64,000 bases of DNA. It comes from Gigantopelta aegis (taxonomy: Eukaryota > Mollusca > Gastropoda > Neomphalida > Peltospiridae). The notes beneath the pieces are model-generated. The model did not search any database. It saw only the letters and a list, made by a program, of their open reading frames with translations, and was not told where the DNA came from. Position 1 is the stretch's first letter. Each line of letters begins with the position of its first letter. Shown in pieces: positions 10,737-22,200 of the stretch. The position numbers and the translations under genes were made by a program. Location of the stretch: assembly GCF_016097555.1 (NCBI RefSeq), contig NC_054712.1:45978233-46042232 (forward strand). The letters are read 5' to 3'.

Positions 10737-10855
10737 GGGGCCTAATTCACTAAACTCTCGCAACTTTGCGATCTCGCAGTGCAGTGCTGTAATACTTGCA
10801 AAGAGGATGCTTTGTTGTCTAGCAGAGCCTAAGAGACCATTGTCAATTAGGCCTC
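10737..10855. mobile_element. MITE family 3 (GGGGCCTAATTCACTAA), 119 bp
   Basis: Begins GGGGCCTAATTCACTAAA and ends with the inverted CAATTAGGCCTC. The inside is CTCGCAACTTTGCGATCTCG then TGTTGTCTAGCAGAGCC. Other copies: 18176-18294 (reverse), 46074-46167, 51089-51136, and a fragment near 61349. Confidence 0.65.
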
Positions 10856-10871
10856 TGCACTGTAAGGCAGA

Positions 10872-11195
10872 AGGGCGGGATGTAGCCCAGTGGTAAAGGA
10901 CTCGCTTGATGCTCGGTGGGTCTGGGATCGATCCCTGTCGGTGGGCCCATTGGGCTATTTCTCGCTCCATCCAGTGCACCACAATTGATACATCAAAGGC
11001 CATGGTATGTGCTATCCTGTCTGTGGGATGGTGCATAAATAAAAGATCCCTTGCTGCTAATCGAAAAAAAGTAGCCCATGAAGTGGCGACAGCAGGTTTC
11101 CTCTCAAAATCTGTGTGGTCCTTAACCATATGTCTGATGCCATATAACCGTAAATAAAATGTGTTGAGTGTTGTTAAATAAAACATTTCTTTCTT
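10872..11195 (+). mobile_element. SINE, tail type 1, full length
   Basis: Head GGCGGGATGTAGCCCAGTGG with a B box in TCTGGGATCGATCCC, core GTGGGATGGTGCATAAATAA, and tail GTTGAGTGTTGTTAAATAAA followed by a TTCTTTC-rich end. Confidence 0.85.
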
Positions 11196-11459
11196 CTTTT
11201 TTTTGGTATGAACGAGAAATAGCCCAAGGCATCAACTTTTGCATTTGCAGTGTTAAGTTGTCTCATTTTGCTCCATATGTCACTAACTAAATCCGAGATC
11301 GATGAAACTGGTTTATAGTTTCATCTCGTTGCACGTTAAAAAACTTAAAATCTATTCAATTAAAAAAAATTAATTTCTTTTATTTAAATTTTATTTTAAA
11401 TGTCTAATTTTGGTTTCATTTCACATTATACATTGATTTATGAATCATTAGCTTATGCA

Positions 11460-11767
11460 TGTCAAACATTTGGTTGTTCTGATATAGTCTCAGAGAGAAA
11501 ACCTGCTGCATTTTTCAGTTAGTTGCAAGGAATCTTTTTATATGTACCACCCCACGGCCTTCGATATATCAGTGGTGGTGGTCTGGCTAGGCAGAATTAA
11601 AAACATTAAAAAATGCCCTTGCACGATTGACGGACTCCTAAATACATTACCACATACCAGTAATGCATTAGGACAGAGGAAACCCACTACATTTTCTGTT
11701 AGTACAAAGAAATCTTTTATATGTACTTTCCAACAGACAGGTCACACATAATACAGCCTTTGATATA
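11460..11767 (-). mobile_element. SINE fragments, minus strand
   Basis: Two broken copies. The first (about 11460-11590) has GTCAAACATTTGG and CTTTTTATATGTACCACCCC. The second (about 11640-11767) has ATCTTTTATATGTACTTTCC and GCCTTTGATATAC. The second appears to continue after the palindrome as AGTTGTG at about 12314. Confidence 0.55.
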
Positions 11768-12315
11768 CTAAAGTACTAATCAAAATTATACCCAGGTGAT
11801 TTTTCAGTCTTATATATTGGTTATGAAAATCCCTGGAATAAAAACCATAAAAATGTGTCAGTATTATCATGACCTGTTGTGGTATTCAAACAACCGGTAG
11901 TAAAAAGGAAAATAAATGACCTGTTATAGATGGAAATATGAGATGTATTTACAATTTTACTGCAAAACATATGTAATTTGGAACAGACTATAACTCCCAG
12001 GTTTATATTGATTACACTTGACAGGTGAAATCACAAATACTAAGGTAAGCAGAGAGGTGGTCTCAGGCGTGTTCAATATCAAACTGGGTGTTATAGTCTG
12101 TTTCATATTATATATGTTTGCAGTAAAATTGTTAATAAATCTCGTATTTCTATCTATAACAGATCATTTATTGTCATTTTAGGTACTGGTTGTTTGAATA
12201 CCATAACAGGTCATGATAATACTGACACATTTTTATGGTTTTTATTTGAGAGATTTTCATAAATAATATATAAGATTGGAAAATCACCTGGGTATAATTT
12301 TGATTAGTACTTTAG
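11768..12315. mobile_element. 548-bp near-perfect inverted repeat (fold-back MITE)
   Basis: Starts CTAAAGTACTAATCAAAATT and ends with its complement AATTTTGATTAGTACTTTAG. The arms pair for well over 200 bp: for example GTATTATCATGACCTGTTGT at about 11860 against AACAGGTCATGATAATACTG at about 12205, and CAATTTTACTGCAAAACATA against TATGTTTGCAGTAAAATTGT. The central loop is about 11985-12080. It seems inserted within an older SINE fragment. Confidence 0.8.
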
Positions 12316-12459
12316 TTGTGAGCTAGGTCCCGCCCCAAGTACTAGTAGTATGTGTCTGTCTGATCTTGGACAGTCGGGCAACAAACCAGTTTCGTTGTGA
12401 TCATTCCTCAGATAACAGATTGGCAGTCTACAACATCAAAAGTCTAATAATCTCTGATA

Positions 12460-12607
12460 CAGTGAAACCTTTCAAATTCCCTCAAAACCAGACTTTTTTC
12501 AAGGTCCTTAAAACTGGACATTCCCTCAAAACTGGACTTTTTCATGGTCCTTAAAACTGGATATTTTACTTGGCACTGAAGGTGTCCGGTTTAGAGGGGT
12601 TTCTCTG
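12460..12607. mobile_element. pogo/Tigger-like MITE
   Basis: Starts CAGTGAAACCTTTCAAATTC after a TA and ends CCGGTTTAGAGGGGTTTCTCTG on the plus strand (complement CAGAGAAACCCCTCTAAACC). These are the usual pogo/Tigger ends. Internally CTCAAAACTGGAC and CTTAAAACTGGA are repeated three to four times. Confidence 0.6.
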
Positions 12608-12612
12608 CTGTT

Positions 12613-12800
12613 TGTGTTGAGTGCGTCGTTAAATAAAACATTTCTTTCTTTCTCTGCTGTTTATCATCTATGGGATGGTGCATATAAAAGATACCTCGCT
12701 ACTAATTAAAACATGAAGTGGGTTTCCTTTCTCAGACTATGTTGAAATTACCAAGCTGATGATTAATAAATCAATGCAATCTTATGGTGTCATTAAACAA
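12613..12800 (+). mobile_element. Two SINE tail fragments
   Basis: About 12615-12646 is only the last part of a type 1 tail (GAGTGCGTCGTTAAATAAAA), flanked by the direct repeat TTTCTCTGCTGTTT. About 12660-12800 is a headless copy with a type 2 tail (GGATGGTGCATATAAAAGAT, TGATGATTAATAAATC). Confidence 0.6.
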
Positions 12801-12876
12801 AAATAAACAGAGTTAGGGTTAGCTGCACATCATAATAAAACCCAGCATGGCTGGATCTGGCAGTTACCTTTCTGTT

Positions 12877-13042
12877 ATCCTTTCTGTGGGATGGTGCATA
12901 TAAAAGATCCCTTGTTGCTAATCGAAAAGAGTAGCCCATGAAGTGGCGACAGCGGGTTTCCTCTCTCAGTATCTGTGTGGTCCGACGCCATATAACTGTA
13001 AATAAAATGTGTTGAGTGTGTTGTTAAATAAAACATTTCCTG
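12877..13042 (+). mobile_element. SINE, tail type 1, 5'-truncated
   Basis: Starts inside the core at CTGTGGGATGGTGCATATA and runs through GAGTGTGTTGTTAAATAAAA. Head and left core are absent. Confidence 0.75.
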
Positions 13043-13284
13043 GTTATTGATATTGATATGTGTTGCCCACATCAAAATCAGTAAGGGGTAGGGCTGGAGG
13101 TGACTCAAGCTATCTATTAATATACCATGGCTCCATTTGTATCCTATCCTCCTCCACACACCCCACCCCTATAGTTATATTATGCTAACTGGTGTAGTGA
13201 TTGGTGGTTTTAGGAAAATGAACAAGTGATTGTTGGTTATAACAAATGTTTCTAACAGCTTGTATGTGTTTATATTTTGAACAG

Positions 13285-16200
13285 CAGTGCAGCCTGCGAT
13301 TCATGTATGTAGACTCAGCCCGAAAAGACTTTCTGCAAATGGACTCAGCACAAGCAGATTATTTGTGTCTCGTGGTCTTACTACAAGTGGAACATCGTCC
13401 GATTTAGAAACAGAACACAACACAGAACAGTGAGAAACATTCAGTTGAATATTTCTACTGATAAATGTTTTTATTACATTCTCATTATTGCCTTTAAATA
13501 ATGCTTGCATAGAGGTGGCAGTACTTGTCTAAACTGATTCAATGGTAAAACCAACCTCAGACTGGATAAGTGTTTTCCTGTTCCGACCTATGTCACACAA
13601 CTAGTACATCAAAACCTGTGGTATATACTGTCCTGTCTGGGAAGTGCATATAAAAATCCATATTTGCGGTTTGATAAAAGTAGCCTATGTGGAGAAGTAT
13701 CAGGGAAATATTTTGGAAAAATACTATTCATGTTAATTTTAGTGCTTCGACACGATTTTATTGCTGTATCCGATTACATTAATTATTTTAACTTCTTTTT
13801 TCTCCTCAGTGCCAGTTCAAACCAGTTTGAGGAAGAAGACCACCAGATTAGAGTTAAAGTCTTGAAAGCATCACTTCCCTTTGTGTCGTCACACGGGTGG
13901 ACGAAGAAAACTCTGGCAGCGGGTGAGTTCTTTTCAAACTTTGTGTCGTCACACGGGTGGACGAAGAAAACTCTGGCAGCAGGTGAGTTCTTTTCAAACT
14001 TTGTGTCGTCACATGGGTGGACGAAGAAAACTCTGGCAGCAGGTGAGTTCTTTTCAAACTTTGTGTCGTCACACGGGTGGACGAAGAAAACTCTGGCAGC
14101 AGGTGAGTTCTTTTCAAACTTTGTGTCGTCACACGGGTGGACGAAGAAAACTCTAGCAGCGGGTGAGTTCTTTTCAAACTTTGTGTCGTCACACGGGTGG
14201 ACGAAGAAAACTCTGGCAGCGGGTGAGTTCTTTTCAAACTTTGTGTCATCACACGGGTGGACGAAGAAAACTCTAGCAGCAGGTGAGTTCTTTTCAAACT
14301 TTGTGTCGTCACACGGGTGGACGAAGAAAACTCTGACAGCGAGTGAGTTCTTTTCAAACTTTGTGTCGTCACACGGGTGGACGAAGAAAACTCTGGCAGC
14401 AGGTGAGTTCTTTCCAAACTTTGTGTCGTCACACGGGTGGACTAAGAAAACTCTGGCAGCAGGTGAGTTCTTTTCAAACTTTGTGTCGTCACACGGGTGG
14501 ACGAAGAAAACTCTGGCAGCGGGTGAGTTCTTTTCAAACTTTGTGTCGTCACACGGGTGGACGAAGAAAACTCTGGCAGCAGGTGAGTTCTTTTCAAACT
14601 TTGTGTCGTCACATGGGTGGACGAAGAAAACTCTGGCAGCGGGTGAGTTCTTTTCAAACTTTGTGTCGTCACACGGGTGGACGAAGAAAACTCTGGCAGC
14701 AGGTGAGTTCTTTTCAAACTTTGTGTCGTCACACGGGTGGACGAAGAAAACTCTGGCAGCAGGTGAGTTCTTTTCAAACCAGGATGGAAATAACCAGACT
14801 TGATGGTAAAGAGGTCAACACATCTACTAAAACTTACATTTATAGATTTTGAAATAAGACTATCTAATGATTACTGAAATGTTGAAAGTTACATGATATT
14901 ATTACACACCAGTGTGAGATATGGCTCATGTCATAACAATCACTCATTATCTAGCTAGTGTAATATTGGCGTGATGTAGATCACTTGCTTACCCAATTTG
15001 TAGAAAAACAACATGTAGTAGGTCTAGACATCTTCTTACTTCTGCATTGCGGCATGTTTGCAGTTGGTTTGTAAAAAATTAAATACTAAACTAGCTTGCC
15101 TGCCATACCATTTTTATGAAACTCGTGAACAGTGTTGGTATCCGAGTCGCTTTCGCTGGTCAGATACCAAAACTGTTCACTCATTTCATTAAAATGGTAT
15201 CGTTTATAGGTGTAGATTGTTATCATTTATAGGTGTAGATTGTTATCGTTTGTAGGTGTAGATTGTTATCGTTTGTAGGTGTAGATTGTTATCATTTGTA
15301 GGAGTAGATTGTTATCATTTGTAGGTGTAGATTGTTATCATTTGTAGGAGTGGTGTTAATAGCCTATTGTAGATTGTTATCGTTTGTAGGTGTAGATTAT
15401 TATCGTTTGTAGGTGTAGATTGTTATCGTTTGTAGGTGTAGATTGTTATCATTTGTAGGAGTGGTGTTAATAGCCTATTGTAGATTGTTATCATTTATAG
15501 GTGTAGATTGTTATCGTTTGTAGCTGTAGATTGTTATCGTTTGTAGCTGTAGATTGTTATCGTTTGTAGCTGTAGATTGTTATCATTTGTAGGAGTGGCG
15601 TTAATAGCCTATTGTAGATTGTTATCGTTTGTAGGTGTAGATTGTTATCGTTTGTAGGTGTAGATTGTTGTCGTTTGTAGGTGTAGATTGTTATCATTTG
15701 TAGGAGTAGATTGTTATCATTTGTAGGAGTGGTGTTAATAGCATATTGTAGATTGTTTTGTTTGTAGGTGTAGATTGTTATCATTTGTAGGTGTAGATTG
15801 TTATCATTTGTAGGAGTGGTGTTAATAGCCTATTGTAGATTGTTTTGTTTGTAGGTGTAGATTGTTATCGTTTTTAGGTGTAGATTGTTGTCATTTGTAG
15901 GTGTAGATTGTTGTCTTTTGTAGGTGTAGATTGTTATCGTTTGTAGGTGTAGATTGTTATCGTTTGTAGGTGTAGATTGTTATCATTTCTAGGAGTGGTG
16001 TTAATAGCCTATTGTAGATTGTTAACGTTTGTAGGTGTAGATTGTTATCGTTTGTAGGTGTAGATTGTTATCGTTTGTAGGTGTATATTGTTATAATTTG
16101 TAGGAGTGGTGTTAATAGCCTATTGTAGATTGTTTTGTTTGTAGGTGTAGATTGTTATCGTTTGTAGGTGTAGATTGTTATCGTTTGTAGGTGTAGATTG

Positions 16201-19200
16201 TTATCGTTTGTAGGTGTAGATTGTTATCATTTGTAGGAGTGGTGTTAATAGCCTATTGTAGATTGTTATCGTTTGTAGGTGTAGATTGTTATCGTTTGTA
16301 GGTATAGATTGTTATCGTTTGTAGGTGTAGATTGTTATCATTTGTAAGAGTGGTGTTAATAGCCTATTGTAGATTGTTATCGTTTGTAGGTGTAGATTGT
16401 TATTGTTTGTAGGTGTAGATTGTTATCGTTTGTAGGTGTAGATTGTTATCATTTGTAAGAGTGGTGTTAATAGCCTATTGTAGATTGTTATCGTTTGTAG
16501 GTGTAGATTGTTATTGTTTGTAGGTGTAGATTGTTATCGTTTGTAGGTGTAGATTGTTATCATTTGTAGGAGTGGTGTTAATAGCCTATTGTAGATTGTT
16601 ATCGTTTGTAGGTGTAGATTGTTATTGTTTGTAGGTGTAGATTGTTATCGTTTGTAGGTGTAGATTGTTATCGTTTGTAGGTGTAGATTGTTATCATTTG
16701 TAGGAGTGGTGTTAATAGCCTATTGTAGATTGTTTTGTTTGTAGGTGTAGATTGTTATCGTTTGTAGGTGTAGATTGTTATCATTTGTAGGAGTGGTGTT
16801 AATGCCTATTGTAGATTGTTTTGTTTGTAGGTGTAGATTGTTATCATTTGTAGGTGTAGATTGTTATCATTTGTAGGAGTGGTGTTAATAGCCTATTGTA
16901 GATTGTTTTGTTTGTATCTGTTGGGCTGGATGTAGCCCAGTGGTAACACGCTATGTTGATGTGCGGTTGGTCTGGGATCGATTTCCCTCGGTGACCTATT
17001 GGTCTTATTTCTCATTCCAGCCAGTGCACCACAACTGGTATATCAATGGCCATGGTATGTGCTGTCCTGTCTTGGGATGGTGCATATAAAAGATCCCATG
17101 CTACTAGTGAAAAAATACAGCAGGTTTCTTCTCTAAGACTATATGTCAAAATTACCAATTGTTTGACATCCATTAGCCAATGATTGATTTATCAATATGC
17201 TCTAGTGATGTTGTTAAACAAAACAAACTTAACTTTTTTTTTTTTTATCTTTCATTATTTAGAGATGAATTCAGCTGAATATTCAGGGCCTTAGCTAGGA
17301 TATTTTGTGTGTGGGCAGATGAATTCTTGAAGAACAAACAAGCATGGAAGACACAATTCACTAGGAGGTCCGGGGGCATGTCCTTCCAGGACATGTTAGA
17401 ATCTAGAGGCTCTGAAATACCATCTTGTAGCCATTTCAGGGAGGTTACATGCTTAAAATGTCCATATCAATAACCAGTATATATTTTTTAACCGCCACTA
17501 GCTACGGCCCTGATGTTTTACTGACTAAAATACTGTTTGTAGGTGCTGAAGTAGAAGGGTATACCTCCGTCGCTCACGGCATGTTTCCACGTGGAGGAGT
17601 CGAACTGATAGAGTATTTCTACACCTCGGCCAATGAGGAGCTCGCTAACATACTGAAGGCAGAAGTGGAGGAACTCAAGACAAAGGGTGAAAAGTAAATT
17701 CACAGAATATTTGGTTTTTAAAATTTTGATTAGCGACATTTAAAAATTGATAAGCAACTACTATTTAATGTTTTAGACTTGTGTAGTGATCTCTGAAACT
17801 TACATAGAAAATTGTGATGTGATACTGAAAAAAATATTCGTTGAAATTTTCTTTTTGTAACTGGTGGAACAGCCAAGATACCGGTACGTCATTTCCACGT
17901 GCTGATCTGCCTTTAGTTTCTTTGTTCAAAATATTGATTACCAGTATTACTTCAGGTGCAATTGCCTAAATTGGCTCTTCCAGCAGTTTTGCATTCATCC
18001 CTGTATTAAAATTGAGATTTAATCCATATAATTTGATGGTAATTTGCATTGACATTGATTTTTTTTTTTGACATAGGAATTTATAAAAAAAAGTTTAAAT
18101 GGGAGTTGGTATAGGCTTAAAACTTACTATGTTTTTATACATATTTCAGCATTTTTTGTATAAAGTTACATGCCAGGGGACTCATTCACAAAGGTCTCTT
18201 AGGCTCTGCTAGACAACAAAGCATCCTCTTTGCAAGTATTTTAGCATTGCACTGCGAGATCGCAAAGTTGCGAGAGTTTAGTGAATTAGGCCCCAGTTCA
18301 TTAGTACCTATTTGACACAAACAGACTGTAAATAATAGCTGTGATTTAAAATATGCAGATGTATTATTAAAGGAAAAAAACAAATTGCTTTGATTAGTTT
18401 TAAAATATCACACCGTATAAGATGAAAATTCCATTAGTCCTTAATCTGTATCTGTATATGTAATTCATAATACATATTCTTGCCCACTGGACAAAGTTAT
18501 CCAGCTTTTGCACGGTGCTAGAAAAATCTGTCTGACACGAGGCTAGATAAATCTGTCCGACTCGAGGGCTAGACGATTTCTACATACGCGTGATGTCGTA
18601 ACTTGTGCTTTACAACGATTGACATCATAACTCATGCTTTTCAGAATTCTGTTTGCCATTTCTCGTTGTATCATTGTTTTAAAAATATTTAAACAAATTA
18701 ATATTTTCAACTTTATATTTATTGGTAAGTTGTTACATTTTTATGTCGTTGCATGAGGTGGGCTATATTTCCCCACATATGATTAAATGAGTTTGTAGGT
18801 AAAATATTTACAAATCATTTTACAACAAACAAACTGTCTTTTACAAAATTAATGTTTTGTTACTGAAATTAAATGGGCAAGAAAAAGAATCAATCACCTC
18901 AGAACAAACTGTTTTTATACCAGCCTCGGTAAACCTCGGCCCTCACAAAAAACATTTTGTCCCTCGGGTTGCAATTGTCTTGTCTATACTTCACAATGAT
19001 GATAGATTCTATTAATCTATAACAGTCACTTTCTGAACAAATGGGTTGAGTAGATTCCATTTATTAATATAACTTGCCCATGATATCCATGTCATAAACC
19101 CATGTGATAATTTAATGTATTAACCCGGTCTCTAGGTAATATGTTGCTGTGGATCGGTGATTTGTTTACAAGCCAACAAGACCTGTGTACCTGAGAGTAA

Positions 19201-22200
19201 TGTTTTGAAAGATTTACTTAAAATGTGTGACATCAAACTAATTTGTCACAATCGTGATGATGTCATATTACCGATGGCGGCGACTTTAGTACTGTCATTC
19301 ACTAAAGATTGAATTAAAATGTTATTTTAGAAGTGTTATAGGATAAATAAAATTCACTACTCATGTTTTTTAATATGGAAAATACCAACCTCGTCTAATT
19401 AATCGGTATTTGTCTCAGCAGAGCCTCGACAAATACCGATTAACATAGACTTGGTTGATATTTTCCATCTATTTATGCATCTCTGTATGCATGTAATTAT
19501 CCAATCATGTGCTCTATGCATTATTAATTATGTATATATTTATACATATGGATTATGTATCTGACTATGTTTATTTCGTGTGTTTACCATGATAAAAGAT
19601 AATTTTATTTCACATATTGTATTGATGTTTTTTCAGACCCAAAACGAGACCATTTATCCGAAGTGCTGTTGAAAAGAGACTACGAATGATCACACCATAC
19701 ATAGACCAATGGCCCCAGGTTTGTCTGTCTGGTGTTTCGTCTCTCAGTCTCTGACAATAGCTAACATTTGATTGGTTAATGTCAAGACTAGAGCATATTG
19801 ATTTATTATTCATCGGCTATTGAATGTCAAATATTTGGTAACTTTTTACCCCCACTTTTGTCTCGGATCTTTTATGTACACTTTCAAGCAGCCATTGAAA
19901 TACCAGTGGTGGTGCATTGGTTGGGATGGGAAAAAATCCAATCACAGAATGGGTCTACCAAGGGTGTTCAATCTTACAATGCAAACACCTAAGGTGAGCG
20001 GTCTACCCACTGAGCTAGACCCTGCTTCTCTCGTTGGGTAATAGTGATTAGTTAAAGAATGCATTACGCCTTCATTAAACAAGGCCCATTGGGCTATTCC
20101 TCCCTCCAGCCAGTGCACCATGACTGGTATATCAAAGGACATGGTGTGTGTTATCCTGTCTGTGGGATGGTGCATATAAAAGATCCCTTGCTGCTAATCG
20201 AAAGCTCATGAAGTGGCAACAGCAGGTTTCCTCTCTCAATATCTGTGTGGTCCTTAACCATATGTCCGATGCCATATAACCGTAAATAAAATGTGTTGAG
20301 TGCGTTGTTAAATAAAACCCTTCCTTCCTTCCTTCCCATAATCACAAGGCACGGAACTGAAAAAGTGTTTGAAATTTGAAATCCTATAGCCTGCTGTCAT
20401 AAAGTGTGCTTTTTCTAATTCTGTTTACAACCTTCAAAACATTACCCAGACACCTGGAGGATGTTTAATTGTATTGTCAGATATAATATAAAGTCTGAAA
20501 TCTTGTCACACAGGTTGTTGTGTAACGAGTGCGTGCAGGATGTTTAATTGTATTGTCAGATGTAATATAAAGTCTGAAATCTTGTCACACAGGTTGTTGT
20601 GTAACGAGTGCGTGCAGGATGTTTAATTGTATGGTCAGATGTAATATAAAGTCTGAAATCTTGTCATACAAGTTGTTGTGTAACGAGTGCGTGCAGGATG
20701 TTTAATTGTATGGTCAGATGTAATATAAAGTCTGAAATCTTGTCATACAAGTTGTTGTGTAACGAGTGCGTGCAGGATGTTTAATTGTATTGTCAGATGT
20801 AATATCAAGTCTGAAATCTTGTCATACAGGTTGTTGTGTAACGAGTGCGTGCTTTCCTTTCTCTCCATGCGTGAGGGGTGGGATGTAGCCCAGTGGTAAA
20901 GCGTTCTCTTGATGTGCGATCGGTCTGGGATCGATCCCCGTTGGGGGGCCCATTGAACTATTTCTCGCTTCAGCCAGTGCTCCACAACTGGTGTAACAAA
21001 GGCCATGGTATGTGTTATTCTGTCTATGGGATGGTGCATATAAAAGATCCCTTGCTTCTAACCGATAAGAGTAGCACATAAAGTGGCGACAGCGGGTTTC
21101 CTCTCTCAATATCTGTGTGGTCCTTAACCATATGTCTGACACCATATAACAGTAAATAAAATGTGTTGAGTGCATCGTTAAATAAAACATTTCCTTCCTT
21201 TCTCTCCAGGCGATGGCTATCCAGGCTCTGCCCCTGAATGCCGTGCAGTCGTGGAAAAATCTTGGTCAACTGATGGACGACATCTGGTTCTACGCGGGAG
21301 ATGATTCTGTAGATGTGAGTCAAAATTGTGACCAGGTCTCAACCCCGACAGTCAAGAATCTCTGGGGACAATAAAAAAAAAAAAAAAAAATTAAAAAAAT
21401 TGAACCAGGTCTTGACCGTAAGTTTTTCGTTGGTAGCCCACCAGTCTACCAGGTTATAAAAATTGGCAGCCTTCAGTAAAAATTGGTAGCTCCATAATTT
21501 TAATAAATTAAAAAAAAAAGAGTAAAAATCTAAATCATTTATTTTGATTTAAAGATGTTGTTTCAGGTGGGGGTTTTAAAAGTGTTTTAGTGTCTTGTTG
21601 ATTGCGGAGTAACTGGATGTACTATACAAATCTAGTAGCCCGACGGACTACTGGGTTTAGACAACTGGTAGCCCGAGTAACAAATTGGTAGCCAAAACAC
21701 CCCAGCTAGTGCTAAGGCCAAGCCCTGAATTCTCTTAAAAAGATCAGTCTAGGGACGTGTGATATTACTGGTATTGTTTAACAACACTACAAGGGCACCT
21801 TGGTTAATTAATCATTGATTATTGGATGTCGAACATTTAAAAAATTGATAATCAGACATGTAGTCTTCAATGATGACCTACTACATTAGCAAAAAAGGGA
21901 TTTTTTTATTTTATATATACAATTTTTCGAGACAGGACAGCGCATACCAGGGCCTTTAGTAATAACATCTTTGTAACAATAGACAGTGCTTGTGTATCAG
22001 AACATACATATACCCGTATTGGTTGTATGGGTAGTAGTGTTGGGGAGTGCATTTTGCTTGAAGAATATTTCGTCTCAATCATAGTAACGACTACACTGTT
22101 TTACATCTGTTTCAGTTCAAGTGGTACACTAAAAGAGTATCTCTGGCGGGTGTTTACAAGAGTACGGAGATCTACATGATACAAGACCGATCGGAGGACA

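Noticed and set aside
13854-14852. ORFs on the minus strand and in the second plus frame across the 60-bp array
   Set aside because: A 60-bp unit without stops stays open in several frames automatically; only the frame continuous with the COQ9 exon has family similarity.
13880-16917. CRISPR-like regular repeats
   Set aside because: Units are contiguous with no unique spacers and lie in introns of a eukaryotic gene.
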